DNA of 64,000 bases from Planosporangium spinosum (GCF_049999945.1 NZ_JBLYUB010000008.1:186001-250000), one strand, 5' to 3'; counted from the stretch's first letter, positions 52,204 through 60,933 are shown. Translations and numbers: made by a program. The notes: generated from the sequence alone by a model not told the origin.

Positions 52204-54210
52204 TCACACGGTGAACGGGTAGGTCTCGGGCACCTCGCCGCGCTCCCATGGAGCCGTGCGTTCCAGCGGCTCGACCGCCCGGGTCTCGTCGACGTGGATC
52301 AGCGCGTCGAACTGGTCGGCCGCCCGTACCCGGAAGTAGTGGCTCTGCCGCTCGGTGTCCGGCCGGTAGATGACCCCGATCGCCCGCTCCAGCCGGGTCG
52401 AGCGCAGCGCCTCGGCGGCCCGGGCCGCGAGGCCGAACGACAGGAGGAACTCCTTCTCGCCCGTCTCGTGGAGCAGTTCCTCGACACTGCCGGCGAGCCC
52501 GGACCGGACCCATTTGCGCTGAGCGGGGCCGCCCCAGTCGTCGGCCGCCGTCACCGTGCCCGTGTACGTGCTGAAACCGATCAGCCGGCAGTCGCCGGGG
52601 TGGCGCTCCCGTACCAGTTGGCCGACGTTGAGCTCGCCCTGGCTGCCCAGCTCCGTGGCCCGCGCGTCGCCGATATGCGAGTTGTGGGCCCACACCACGA
52701 CCTTCGCCGGCCGGCCCCGGCGGTGGCCGAGGTGGTCGACCAGCGCGTCGAGGGTGTCGACCATGTGGCAGTCGCGCAGGTTCCACGACGAGATCCGGCC
52801 GCCGAACATGGTGCGGTAGTACTCCGCCGCCGCTTTGACGACGCGGGCGTTCTGCTGTGCGTAGAACAGCGCCTCGTCGGCGACGAACTCGTCGCGCCGG
52901 GCGTAGTCGGGTGCGTGCCGTTGCAGGTCGACGAGCTGCTCGACCACCTCCCGCTCGCACGTCTCACCGGCGCCGAAGGCGGCCGCGAAGCCGTACGCCT
53001 GGCCGTCGTCGCCGCTGGCGTGGTCGAAGCAGGAGTAGCGCTCACGCGCGCGGGCGGCGGCCGTCGGGTCGACCCGTTCGAGGTAGGCGATCACCTCCTG
53101 CGCCGACCGGTGCAGACTGTACAGGTCCAGGCCGTAGAAGCCGGCCTTGGCCCGCTCGTCGGCGGTGCGGTCGTTGTGCTCGCGCAGCCAGCCGACGAAG
53201 TCGAGCACTGCGGTGTTGCGCCACATCCAGGTGGGGAACCGCTCGAAGCCGCGAAGCGCCTCCTCGGACGTCGTGTCCTGGCCCCGACCGTGCACGTACC
53301 GGTTCACCCGGTAGGCGTCGGGCCAGTCCGCCTCGACCGCGACCGCCTGGAAACCCATCCGCTCGATGAGCCGCTGGGTCATGGCGGCGCGGGCGGCGTA
53401 GAACTCGTGGGTGCCGTGGGAGGCCTCGCCGATCAACACGTAGTGTGCGTCGCCGACCAGGTCGGACAGCGCATCCTCGGTCGGCACGCCCGCCTCGACC
53501 GGCAGCGCGTCGGCGCGTACGGTCGCCGCCTCCGTCGGGCCGCGCGCTCCGGCGGGCACGTGGGTGGCCGCCGTGGCGCGCAGGAGGTTACGCACCTCCT
53601 CATCGCTGATCTGGGAAAAGTCCCAGTACGAGGTGCCGACGGCGAAGAACGGTGACGGCGTCGTGGCGCATACGGCCTCGTCGGCCAGGTCGGCCAGTTC
53701 CTGGCAGCTGGACGTCGGCGCGGCCGACACCGCGACCACGATTCTGGCCGGCTCGTGCTCCCGAAGGGCGTGGATGGCAGCGCGCATGGTCGCGCCGGTG
53801 GCGAGGCCGTCGTCGACGAGGATGACGGTCTTTCCCGTGACATCCATCGGGGGGCGGCCCTCCCGGTAGGCCTGCTCGCGGCGCACCAGTTCGCGGCCCT
53901 CCCGCTCGGCGACCTGCCGGATGGTCTCCGGCGTGATGTTCAAGGCCCGGACCACGTCGTCGTTGAGCACGATCACACCGCCGCTGGCGATCGCGCCCAT
54001 CGCGAGCTCCTCGTGGCCGGGAACGCCCAGCTTGCGGACCACGAAGACGTCGAGCGGGGCGCCGAGGGCCATCGCGATCTCGTACCCCACCGGTACGCCG
54101 CCCCGGGGCAGCGCCAGCACCAGCACGTCGGGGTTGTCACGGTAGTGATCGAGGAGGCCGGCCAGGACCCGGCCGGCGTCCCTGCGGTCACGGAACACAG
54201 GGCCCGACAT
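52204..54210 (-). CDS. phosphoribosyltransferase-erythromycin esterase fusion
   Basis: A 668-aa fusion. Residues 1-215 are a type I phosphoribosyltransferase with the PRPP-binding TVILVDDGLATGATMRAAI (about residue 127). Residues 240-668 are an erythromycin-esterase-like domain with LIGEASHGTHEFYAARAAMT, AVEADWPDAYRVNRYVHG and VVWAHNSHIGDARATELG, which hold the histidine and glutamate residues of that family. This two-domain architecture is known in actinobacteria but its substrate is unknown. Drug inactivation is not implied. The gene sits in a stress-type neighbourhood. Confidence 0.9.
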   Translation of the reverse strand: MSGPVFRDRRDAGRVLAGLLDHYRDNPDVLVLALPRGGVPVGYEIAMALGAPLDVFVVRKLGVPGHEELAMGAIASGGVIVLNDDVVRALNITPETIRQVAEREGRELVRREQAYREGRPPMDVTGKTVILVDDGLATGATMRAAIHALREHEPARIVVAVSAAPTSSCQELADLADEAVCATTPSPFFAVGTSYWDFSQISDEEVRNLLRATAATHVPAGARGPTEAATVRADALPVEAGVPTEDALSDLVGDAHYVLIGEASHGTHEFYAARAAMTQRLIERMGFQAVAVEADWPDAYRVNRYVHGRGQDTTSEEALRGFERFPTWMWRNTAVLDFVGWLREHNDRTADERAKAGFYGLDLYSLHRSAQEVIAYLERVDPTAAARARERYSCFDHASGDDGQAYGFAAAFGAGETCEREVVEQLVDLQRHAPDYARRDEFVADEALFYAQQNARVVKAAAEYYRTMFGGRISSWNLRDCHMVDTLDALVDHLGHRRGRPAKVVVWAHNSHIGDARATELGSQGELNVGQLVRERHPGDCRLIGFSTYTGTVTAADDWGGPAQRKWVRSGLAGSVEELLHETGEKEFLLSFGLAARAAEALRSTRLERAIGVIYRPDTERQSHYFRVRAADQFDALIHVDETRAVEPLERTAPWERGEVPETYPFTV

Positions 54211-54307
54211 GTCCGTCCTCCCGCTCAGTGTGAATCCGACTACGCAGTGTCGTTACCCGGCCCCAGGGGGACAAACCGCCCGGGCCACACTCCACCGGGC
54301 CCACGGG

Positions 54308-54676
54308 TCAGGCGCTCTGCACCTGCCGCAGCGCCTCGAGCATCCCGTGCAGGTGGGCCGCGGCCTGCTCGATGTCGGTGTACTTGTACTGGCCCGCGCG
54401 GACCTCCGCGGACAGCACGCCGCACCGGTGGACCTTGTCGAAGTCGCCGTACGGGAACTTGTAGTGCCCCTTGCGCTCCGGCAGCTCCTCGTCGTCCACG
54501 CCCAGGTGCCACTTCGCGTACTCGCCGATCCCGTGCACGGCGATGAACTCGTTCTCCTCCTCCTCGGTGGAGGGCTGGTGCTCGCTCCAGGCATCCCGGC
54601 CGTCGAGCACGTACCGTCCCTGCTCGATCAACTCCCGGGCCCGCACGTACCCGCGCTCGTTCAGCGTGACCGCCAT
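54308..54676 (-). CDS. conserved hypothetical protein of 122 aa
   Basis: From the ATG at 54676 the product reads LNERGYVRARELIEQGRYVL, then FIAVHGIGEYAKWHLGVDDE and KGHYKFPYGDFDKVHRCGVL, with an even, soluble composition and a helical end (AAAHLHGMLEALRQVQ). Related small proteins occur widely in actinobacteria without a known role. Start choice is based on where the conserved-looking sequence begins, and the longer in-frame extension is low complexity. Confidence 0.75.
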   Translation of the reverse strand: MAVTLNERGYVRARELIEQGRYVLDGRDAWSEHQPSTEEEENEFIAVHGIGEYAKWHLGVDDEELPERKGHYKFPYGDFDKVHRCGVLSAEVRAGQYKYTDIEQAAAHLHGMLEALRQVQSA

Positions 54677-54911
54677 TACCTCGTCACCGTCCCGACCCCG
54701 TAGACCACCGTCAAGCACATGCCGGAGGCCGGGCGGCGGGCAAGGCCGAAAGCCCTGTCCTGGTCGGGTCGACCGGACCGCCCACGTCCCGGGGCCCGCG
54801 GTCGTGAACCCGGCTCCCGGATCGGTCGTGAGCCGGGGGTTCCCGCGCCGAAGGAATAATGGCCGCGGGCCGGGGCAGCAGCACAGGGAAATCGGCGGAA
54901 GGAAGGGCGCC

Positions 54912-55211
54912 GTGAAAAGGATCATCGAGTTCGACTCGGCCCCACCGGGCTGGTACGCGCGCTGGCGGATGAGCCCTGAGGTCACCCGGTCGTCTCCGCT
55001 GACCGTCTGGGCGTTGGTGGAGGACTCCGACTCCGGCGCCAGGCAGGTCGTCGGCGTGGACGCCCTCGGCCAGTGGCAGGGCAGCCTGGAGAACGAGCCC
55101 GGCTGGGACTTCGTGCGTTACTTCTACCTGCCCGTCGACGCCGGGCAGCCGGACGACCTGGTCAACCCGGTGCAGAGCCCGATGGAGCGGGTGCCGCACC
55201 CCCAACGGTGA
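54912..55211 (+). CDS. hypothetical protein of 99 aa
   Basis: GTG at 54912 begins KRIIEFDSAPPGWYARWRMS followed by LTVWALVEDSDSGARQVVGV and LENEPGWDFVRYFYLPVDAG. The product is rich in tryptophan and aromatic residues, soluble, with no signal peptide. AAGGAAGGGCG precedes the start. It has no recognised family. The 200 bases after it contain no gene. Confidence 0.55.
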   Translation: MKRIIEFDSAPPGWYARWRMSPEVTRSSPLTVWALVEDSDSGARQVVGVDALGQWQGSLENEPGWDFVRYFYLPVDAGQPDDLVNPVQSPMERVPHPQR

Positions 55212-55413
55212 CCAGTGGCAGGTCGCCCGCTCGCCGGGTGACGACTCAGGCGTCCGGTTCACGGGGAGGCCGGAAGGTCGCCCGGCTCGGGTGCATCGCT
55301 CGCGTGGCGCTGCCTGGCTGTCGGGCGAGGAGACCCGGATGAATCTGCCGGACGGTGCGGGTACCGTCCGGTGACCGGACGGTACCCGCACCGGCCGGCC
55401 GTTTCGCGGCGGT

Positions 55414-55878
55414 GTGCTCGTGGGGCCCGAACCCGCCAGCGTCGTCCAGCGCCGCACACCGGTGAAGATCCTGTTCAACCTCGGCACGTACGCGGCGGCG
55501 GTGTCGCCGCTGGTCGCGGTGGTCCGCCTCGTCGGCGGCATTCCCGGCACGCTCACCCTGCGGGTACTGGTCGGCGTGCTGCTCGGCACGGTCGTGTTCA
55601 CCGCGGTCAACCTGTGCTGCCTGGCCCAGATCGTCGGCGTCGTCAACCGGGTGCCGCCGTGGTCGGTGATCCGCTCCGAGTTCCGGCTGTCCGGGTACCT
55701 GGCGATCGGCACGGTGGCGACCGGGCTCACCGCCGCGGTGATCGGAGTGCGCGCTCCGCTGCTGCTGTCGTTCATGCGCGCCGTCGGATTTGCCTCAGTA
55801 AATACTTCCTCCCTGCAGATTAGAGGGACCGATTGCTTTCCTCCTGCAAGGTTTGTCCGTTCGGCCATGGTGTGGTGA
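55414..55878 (+). CDS. membrane protein fragment, possibly from a GGDEF protein
   Basis: Up to 154 residues with three to four hydrophobic segments (ILFNLGTYAAAVSPLVAVVR, LRVLVGVLLGTVVFTAVNLC, LAIGTVATGLTAAVIGVRA). The region after about residue 125 (SVNTSSLQIRGTDCF) looks like unrelated sequence running to a chance stop. The helices resemble the sensor part of membrane GGDEF proteins, and a GGDEF C-terminal remnant lies 3.3 kb downstream. The gene is probably truncated. Confidence 0.45.
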   Translation: MLVGPEPASVVQRRTPVKILFNLGTYAAAVSPLVAVVRLVGGIPGTLTLRVLVGVLLGTVVFTAVNLCCLAQIVGVVNRVPPWSVIRSEFRLSGYLAIGTVATGLTAAVIGVRAPLLLSFMRAVGFASVNTSSLQIRGTDCFPPARFVRSAMVW

Positions 55879-56108
55879 TCGTTCGGGTGCCGTTGCCATG
55901 ACAAACCGTGCCGGCGCGGTACGACGGACGCGCTCATCGCGCCGGGAAGTACACCGCCGCACGGACGGCCGTCGCACCGCAGCGATCACGGGGGAGTCCC
56001 GGCGCGAGCCCACCGATCCGCCGCTCCACCTGCCATCCGGCATCGGTCTGGGAGACTGTGGGGGTGGGGCGATCGCTCGAGCGGGACCGCCTCCCCGCCG
56101 ATGGGCCT

Positions 56109-57185
56109 ATGGAGCCCAACGTGGTCGTCGGCGTGATCGCATCGCCGGGGATCTGCGCCGAACTGGCCGAAAGCGTGCTATCCGATCTTGCCGGGCGCCT
56201 CGCGGACCGGATCCCGGGTGTGCGGTGGGAGGTGCGGTACGTCTGCGACCGGCTCGTCGAACGGCCGGCGGACCTGAGCCGCCTCGTGTCGGCAGCCCGC
56301 AGCCGGGCCCTGGCCGAAGGCTGGCAGTTCGCGGTGTGCATCACGGACCTGCCGTTGCAGACGGCTCGACGCCCGGTCGTCGCGCATGCCAGCATGACGC
56401 ACGGGGTCGCGGTGCTGTCGCTGCCCGCCCTGGGGCCCGTCGCGGTCGCCCGTCGCGCGTCGGAGGCCGTCGTCCGCCTCGTCGCCGCGCTGCTCGGCGA
56501 TGGCGAGGCGCCCCGTGCCGGCTCCAACCGCGACCTGCGTCGGCAGTCGCTGCTCACCCGGCGGGCGAAAGAGATCGGGGGTCGGGTCGAGCTGGACGGG
56601 CACGGGTTCGGCCTGGTCGCCGGCGCGATCACCGGTAATCTCCGGCTGCTGCTGGGCATGCTGCGCGCCAATCGCCCCTGGCGGCTGACGCTGCGCTTGT
56701 CGGATGCTCTGATCGCCGCGCTCGCGACCGGGGTGCTCGCGATCGTCCTGAGCGACGTCTGGCGGATCGCCGACGGGCTCGGACCGGTCCGGCTGGGCCT
56801 GCTGGGGCTCGGCTCCGTCGTCGCGGTGGTGCTGGCCGTCATCGTCGGCGCCGGCCTGTGGGAGCGCGTGCCGCCCCGGACCTCCGCGCGTGAGCAGGTC
56901 ATCCTGTTCAACGTCGTCACCGTGGCCACCGTCGTCATCGGGGTACTGACGCTCTATCTCGCGCTGTTCGTGCTGATGCTGGCCGGTACGGTGCTGCTCG
57001 TGCCGGGGCGCACCCTCGCCGGGATCGTCGGCCATCCGGTCGGTGTCGGTGACCAACTCAAGCTGGCGTGGTTGGCCTGCTCGCTCGCGACTCTCGGCGG
57101 GGCGCTCGGCGCCGCGGCGGAAAGCGACGAGGACGTACGGGAGGCCGCGTACGGCTACCAGCCCGACCGGCAACTGTCCCGGTAG
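56109..57185 (+). CDS. hypothetical membrane protein of about 358 aa
   Basis: From the ATG at 56109 a soluble N-terminal half (VVVGVIASPGICAELAESVL; CDRLVERPADLSRLVSAARS) is followed by at least four hydrophobic helices (LSDALIAALATGVLAIVLSD, LGLLGLGSVVAVVLAVIVGA, VVTVATVVIGVLTLYLALFV, AWLACSLATLGGALGAAAES). No enzymatic motif is recognised. A longer in-frame upstream extension to 55908 is possible but low complexity. Similar two-part proteins are seen in actinobacteria as hypothetical membrane proteins. Confidence 0.65.
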   Translation: MEPNVVVGVIASPGICAELAESVLSDLAGRLADRIPGVRWEVRYVCDRLVERPADLSRLVSAARSRALAEGWQFAVCITDLPLQTARRPVVAHASMTHGVAVLSLPALGPVAVARRASEAVVRLVAALLGDGEAPRAGSNRDLRRQSLLTRRAKEIGGRVELDGHGFGLVAGAITGNLRLLLGMLRANRPWRLTLRLSDALIAALATGVLAIVLSDVWRIADGLGPVRLGLLGLGSVVAVVLAVIVGAGLWERVPPRTSAREQVILFNVVTVATVVIGVLTLYLALFVLMLAGTVLLVPGRTLAGIVGHPVGVGDQLKLAWLACSLATLGGALGAAAESDEDVREAAYGYQPDRQLSR

Positions 57186-57390
57186 TGGCTGACGGGTGGA
57201 TGCGGCCCGATCGTGTGCTGGTCCCGGTCGTCTACGTGGCCGGGGCGGCAGCGCGGCGGTGTGCCCGGGTGATCACCAGTCAAGACCATGGTGGTCGGCG
57301 TGAACGGCATGCGGCCGCCAGTGGCGCTGTCGCCGCTGATCGGCGGTGAGCGTCCCTGAGGCACGCTGATCGCCGCTGGAGGGACCCTAG

Positions 57391-57528
57391 GTGGTCGAGG
57401 GGCTCGCGCAGCGGATCTGCGACGGCGACGTGCCCCGCACGCCCGTCAGCAAGCGGCTGATCCAGCTCGACCTGACCAGCCTGGTCGCGGGCACGCGGTA
57501 CCGCGGCGGCTTCGAGGAGTGCCTCAAG
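57391..57528 (+). pseudogene. ClpB fragment
   Basis: The frame reads VEGLAQRICDGDVPRTPVSK, then RLIQLDLTSLVAGTRYRGGF and EECLK, which is the region just after Walker A in the first AAA domain of ClpB (VEGLAQRI, GDVPE, LVAGAKYRGEFEERLK). Walker A and everything downstream are gone. The fragment ends where a recombinase remnant begins on the other strand. The 205 bases before it (57186-57390) contain no supported gene. Confidence 0.65.
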
Positions 57529-57529
57529 A

Positions 57530-57895
57530 ACGAGTCGTCGTCGATGACCTTCGGGTGGCCGCCGTGGTTGCCGCGGGCGGCGGCGGAGCGCTGGCCATCG
57601 AGGGTCTTCTCGCGGATGTAGTCGCGGTCGAGCTGGGCGGCCACGGCGCAGACGGCGAACAGCATGGAGCCCATGCCGGTGGGTCGTAGATGCCGGTGAG
57701 CGGGCCGGTGAGCAGTTCGAGCTGATGCCGGCGGCCTGCAGGGTGGCGGGGAAGGTCATCAGTTCGGCGGCGTTGCGGGCCAGGCGTTTCATCTCGTGGA
57801 TGGTGAGGATGACCGGCTGGTCGCCGGCGGCCCGCTTGATCTCGCGGGCCAGGGTGAGTGCCTTCTCCAGTTCGGGCCGGACCTTGACCCGGGTA
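57530..57895 (-). pseudogene. serine recombinase (resolvase) with frameshifts
   Basis: Read on the minus strand: VKVRPELEKALTLAREIKRA, PVILTIHEMKRLARNAAELM, then in another frame LELLTGPLTGIYDP, then in a third frame GSMLFAVCAVAAQLDRDYIR followed by EKTLDGQRSAAARGNHGGHP. The order matches a resolvase/invertase, with the catalytic serine end absent and two frame changes near 57680 and 57720. It has no activity. Confidence 0.75.
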
Positions 57896-57899
57896 CTGA

Positions 57900-58054
57900 T
57901 CGACGCAGAAGGAACAGCCGTTGAGGATCGACACGCACAGCTTTACCAGCTCCGCGAGCCGGTGGTCCACGTGCTGCCCGACGTGGCGCTCCAGCCCGGA
58001 GACCGCGTGGTACGCCGCCGGCGCGACGGCGGCGAAGTTCATTCGTTCGCTCAT
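57900..58054 (-). pseudogene. AhpD/carboxymuconolactone decarboxylase-like, N-terminal fragment
   Basis: From the ATG at 58054 the frame reads SERMNFAAVAPAAYHAVSGL, then HRLAELVKLCVSILNGCSFC and VDQ, the start of an AhpD-like protein up to its redox CxxC (NGCSFCVD). It is cut at the second cysteine by the recombinase remnant. The peroxide-reducing protein cannot be made in full. Confidence 0.7.
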
Positions 58055-58223
58055 GCCGCACACGAGGGGTACGCCCATCGCGGACGGGACAGGCGCGGGT
58101 GTGGCGGACGCCACAGCCTGCGCCTCCCGGCCTGACACGCGTACGGGCGACGCCGACGTCGGGCCGTTTCGTCGGGTGACGCGCGGGTAGCCGACGGGCT
58201 GCGATACGAGAGGACGATCCGCG

Positions 58224-58613
58224 ATGAAGTACGCACAGTTCGTCGAGAAGGTCGCCGAGCGGATGGGGGGCACCTCGCTGGGGCAGGCGGAGTCCCTGAC
58301 CCAGGCGACCTTGTCGACCCTCGCCGACCGGATCACCGGTGGTGAGGCCAGGGATCTGGCCGCGCAGTTGCCGAAGGAGTTGAAGCCGTTCCTGGACAAG
58401 AAGCAGGAGTCCGCCGAGGGGTTCGACCTGAACGAGTTCATCCGCCGCACGGGCCTGCGCGCCGGCGTGGACCGGGACACGGCGCTCCGGGGCGTGGAGG
58501 CCGTGTTCCAGACGCTGGACGCGGCCGTCAGCACCGGCGAATTCCAGGACATCATGGCCCAGCTCCCGAAGGAGTTCCAGAACCTGGTGCCGACCCTGGT
58601 CAAACGGCGGTAG
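58224..58613 (+). CDS. DUF2267 family protein
   Basis: A 129-aa all-helical protein. FVEKVAERMGGTSLGQAESL, then LSTLADRITGGEARDLAAQL, PKELKPFLDKKQESAEGFDL, NEFIRRTGLRAGVDRDTALR and DIMAQLPKEFQNLVPTLVKR show the repeated helix pattern of DUF2267, with the characteristic QLPxE segments. The function of the family is unknown. Members are often near stress genes. A second, longer member is encoded at 60953. Confidence 0.88.
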   Translation: MKYAQFVEKVAERMGGTSLGQAESLTQATLSTLADRITGGEARDLAAQLPKELKPFLDKKQESAEGFDLNEFIRRTGLRAGVDRDTALRGVEAVFQTLDAAVSTGEFQDIMAQLPKEFQNLVPTLVKRR

Positions 58614-58670
58614 CCGGCCAACCCCGGCGGGGGTTCAGGTCTGCGGATCGAGGCATCTGTAGGCGATCAC

Positions 58671-58868
58671 GTCACGCCGGTCATCGCCCGACGCGGCACC
58701 CCGCACGGTTCCGGTCTGGGCGGCTACCGCTGGGTCGTCGAGCAGACCATCGCGCTGCTGCACTGGTTCCGGCGGCTGCGCATCCGCTGGGAGATCCGCG
58801 ACGACATCCACGAGGCGTTCCTCACCCTGGCCTGCGCCATGATCTGCTACCGCCGCCTCAGCAAATGA
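58671..58868 (+). pseudogene. IS5-type transposase, C-terminal remnant
   Basis: The frame reads VTPVIARRGTPHGSGLGGYR, then WVVEQTIALLHWFRRLRIRW and DIHEAFLTLACAMICYRRLS before TGA. YRWVVEQTxxxLHWFRRL contains the catalytic glutamate of IS5-family DDE transposases. Only these 66 codons remain. An N-terminal IS5 fragment is present at 62283. Confidence 0.8.
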
Positions 58869-58963
58869 CCATTTCGTTAGGAACTCTTAGCGCGCGACAG
58901 CGCAGACTAGTCCGCCAACTACGGCCGGCATAGCAGCCGGGATGACGACCCGAAGACCAGCCA

Positions 58964-59104
58964 TCAACCGCCAGCGCCAGCAAGTGGGCTGAGTTCGTCG
59001 GGTGTGAAGGTCTGTGGATAGGCGCCGACACCACCGTCGTCGAGGTGCATGTCGTACAGGAAGGTGGTCTCCTCGTCCGCGTTGTTGGGCAAGGCGGCGG
59101 TCAT
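58964..59104 (-). CDS. short ORF of 46 codons, doubtful
   Basis: ATG at 59104 begins TAALPNNADEETTFLYDMHL followed by DDGGVGAYPQTFTPDELSPL. The composition is protein-like, acidic and soluble, but the ribosome site is weak. It overlaps the GGDEF remnant on the other strand. It could be the end of a lost gene. Confidence 0.3.
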   Translation of the reverse strand: MTAALPNNADEETTFLYDMHLDDGGVGAYPQTFTPDELSPLAGAGG

Positions 59105-59120
59105 GTCGAGATCGCCGCCC

Positions 59121-59246
59121 GGCGTCGCGGTGGTACGGGCGGACGACGACGCCAGCGCGCTGCTGCGGCGCTCCGACGCGGCCATGTACGGTGCGAAGTC
59201 GCGCGGCAAGGGCAGGTTCCAGATCGCGACGGCACCGGTCGCCTGA
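59121..59246 (+). pseudogene. GGDEF domain, C-terminal remnant
   Basis: The frame reads GVAVVRADDDASALLRRSDA, then AMYGAKSRGKGRFQIATAPV before TGA. GVA followed by LLRRADxAMYxAKxxGKxR is the end of a GGDEF diguanylate cyclase domain. The catalytic GGDEF loop is missing. The remnant could belong with the membrane fragment at 55414. Confidence 0.65.
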
Positions 59247-59265
59247 CACGGGGCGACGGCACCGG

Positions 59266-59699
59266 TCACCTGCTCTCGGGCACGGGCTGGAAGCTGGGCG
59301 GGCGCCGTTCCAGGAACGCGGCAAGGCCCTCGCGGACGTCCGGCGCGTGCCGGGAGGCGCGCTCCTACGACGCGACGGCCCGCTGCGGATCGTCACCGGC
59401 CACGACCGCGTCGACGACGTCCTTGGCCGCGCCGAGGTTCTGCGGTGATCGCGCGGCGATCGTCCGCGCCAGGGCGAGGGCCCGGCCCTCCACCTCGCCG
59501 GCCGGCGCCACCTCGTCGACCAGGCCGAACGCCGCGGCCCGCTCGGCGTCGATCAGGTCGGCGGTGAACAGCAGGTACTTGGCGCGCGCCGGTCCGACCA
59601 GGCGCACCAGCCAGGCGGTGGGCACCGCCGGATAGACCACGCCCAGCTTCGCGGGCGTGATCCCCAGCCGGGCGTCCGACTCGGCCAGGCGCAGTAGCC
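59266..59699 (-). pseudogene. enoyl-CoA hydratase, truncated with in-frame stop
   Basis: The minus strand reads LLRLAESDARLGITPAKLGV, VYPAVPTAWLVRLVGPARAK and VDEVAPAGEVEGRALALART, the second half of a crotonase-fold protein. An in-frame TAG (59367-59365) replaces a codon in AVAS-ER, yet the same frame then continues ASRHAPDVREGLAAFLERRP to a natural-looking end at 59266. The N-terminal half with the oxyanion hole is absent. Confidence 0.7.
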
Positions 59700-59704
59700 G
59701 GTGT

Positions 59705-60244
59705 TCACCGCGCGTAGTACTCGACGACCAGCTGTTCGTTGCAGATGACCGGCACTTCCGAACGCTTCGGTTCGCGGATGAGGGTGGCGGTGAGCTCCGG
59801 CAGCCGCACGTCGAGGTAGGGCGGGACCGGACCGGCCGGCGCGTTGGCCCCGGCGGCGGCGAGCACGAGTGGCGGCTTGTCCCGGGCGGCCTCCCGCGCC
59901 CGGACGGTCTGGCCCGGCCGCACGCGGTACGACGGAACGTCGACCCGCTGCCCGTCCACCTCGAAGTGACCGTGGGAGACCAGCTGGCGGGCCTGGTAGA
60001 TGGTACGGGCGAAGCCGGCCCGCAGCACCACGGCGTCCAGCCGCCGCTCGAGCAGTTCGATGAGCGTCTCGCCGGTCCGGCCGGGACTGTGGAACGCCTC
60101 GTCGACGACGCGGCGCAGGTGCCGTTCCCGGACGTGCACGCCGGGCGGGTACGGCCGGCGTTCGAAGTAGAAGTACCGGGTCGACTTGGGTGTGAGCGGG
60201 ATACCGAGCGCGCGGGACAGGCGCACCTTCGGCCGGGTCGGCAT
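59705..60244 (-). CDS. ribosomal protein S4 paralogue with internal deletion
   Basis: A 179-aa protein. RPKVRLSRALGIPLTPKSTR and RRPYPPGVH match the N-terminus of actinobacterial S4, LLERRLDAVVLRAGFARTIY and QARQLVSHGHFEVDGQRVDV are the S4 RNA-binding domain, and VPVICNEQLVVEYYAR is the usual C-terminus. About 35 residues of the N-terminal domain between PPGVH and GRTGETL are missing by comparison with full-length S4 of about 200 residues. It starts at ATG 60244. It may be a specialised or decaying copy, and the main rpsD should lie in a ribosomal operon elsewhere. Confidence 0.8.
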   Translation of the reverse strand: MPTRPKVRLSRALGIPLTPKSTRYFYFERRPYPPGVHVRERHLRRVVDEAFHSPGRTGETLIELLERRLDAVVLRAGFARTIYQARQLVSHGHFEVDGQRVDVPSYRVRPGQTVRAREAARDKPPLVLAAAGANAPAGPVPPYLDVRLPELTATLIREPKRSEVPVICNEQLVVEYYAR

Positions 60245-60354
60245 CGCCCGTCCCTACCCCCGTCGGCCGTCGTCCTACCCCTTTCTCACCCGGCCCCTTT
60301 CTCACCCGGACCGGCCCAGGTTACGAACGCGGGGATCGGGGCAGTCCTGCCGCT

Positions 60355-60933
60355 ATGACAGCCACGGAGGTCCGGAGCCAGCCCTGGCTGCATCAGCCGA
60401 GCCGCGAGGTCCAGGCCTTCGGCACCGTCCGGCAGTTTCCGGTCGCGTTGTCGAGCGAGACGCGCAGGTACTCGTGCGAGCGCCTGAACCGGATCCTGGC
60501 GGATACCGAGATCCTCTACGCGCTGTACAAGAAGCACCACTGGCTGGTGCGCGGCGTGACGTTCTACCAACTGCATCTCCTGTCGGACAAGCACGCCGAC
60601 GAGCAGCGCGAGCTGGTGGACTCGCTGGCCGAGCGGGTGCAGACCCTCGGCGGGGTCGCGGTCGGCGATCCGCGTAAGGCCGCCGAGATCACCGCGGTGC
60701 CGCGCGCGCCGGACGGGGCCGAAGAGGTACCGGCGATGCTGTCCCGGCTGCTGGAGGCCCACGAGATCCTTCTCAAGGAGTCGCACGACGCCGCGGCCCG
60801 CGTCGCGGAGCTAGGCGACGACGGCACCAACGACCTGCTGGTCTCCGGTGTCATCCGCACCGGGGAGCTGCAGGCGTGGTTCCTCGCCGAACACCTCGTC
60901 GACACGCCGCTGGTCCACGCGGAGACGCCCTGA
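60355..60933 (+). CDS. dps: Dps family DNA-binding ferritin-like protein
   Basis: A 192-aa four-helix ferritin-like protein. LADTEILYALYKKHHWLVRG and FYQLHLLSDKHADEQRELVD carry the histidine, aspartate and glutamate residues of the Dps inter-subunit ferroxidase site. The extended N-terminus (SREVQAFGTVRQFPVALS) may touch DNA. Dps proteins protect DNA in dormancy and oxidative stress by storing iron and using peroxide. The DUF2267 gene begins 20 bases after its stop, probably in one operon. Confidence 0.92.
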   Translation: MTATEVRSQPWLHQPSREVQAFGTVRQFPVALSSETRRYSCERLNRILADTEILYALYKKHHWLVRGVTFYQLHLLSDKHADEQRELVDSLAERVQTLGGVAVGDPRKAAEITAVPRAPDGAEEVPAMLSRLLEAHEILLKESHDAAARVAELGDDGTNDLLVSGVIRTGELQAWFLAEHLVDTPLVHAETP

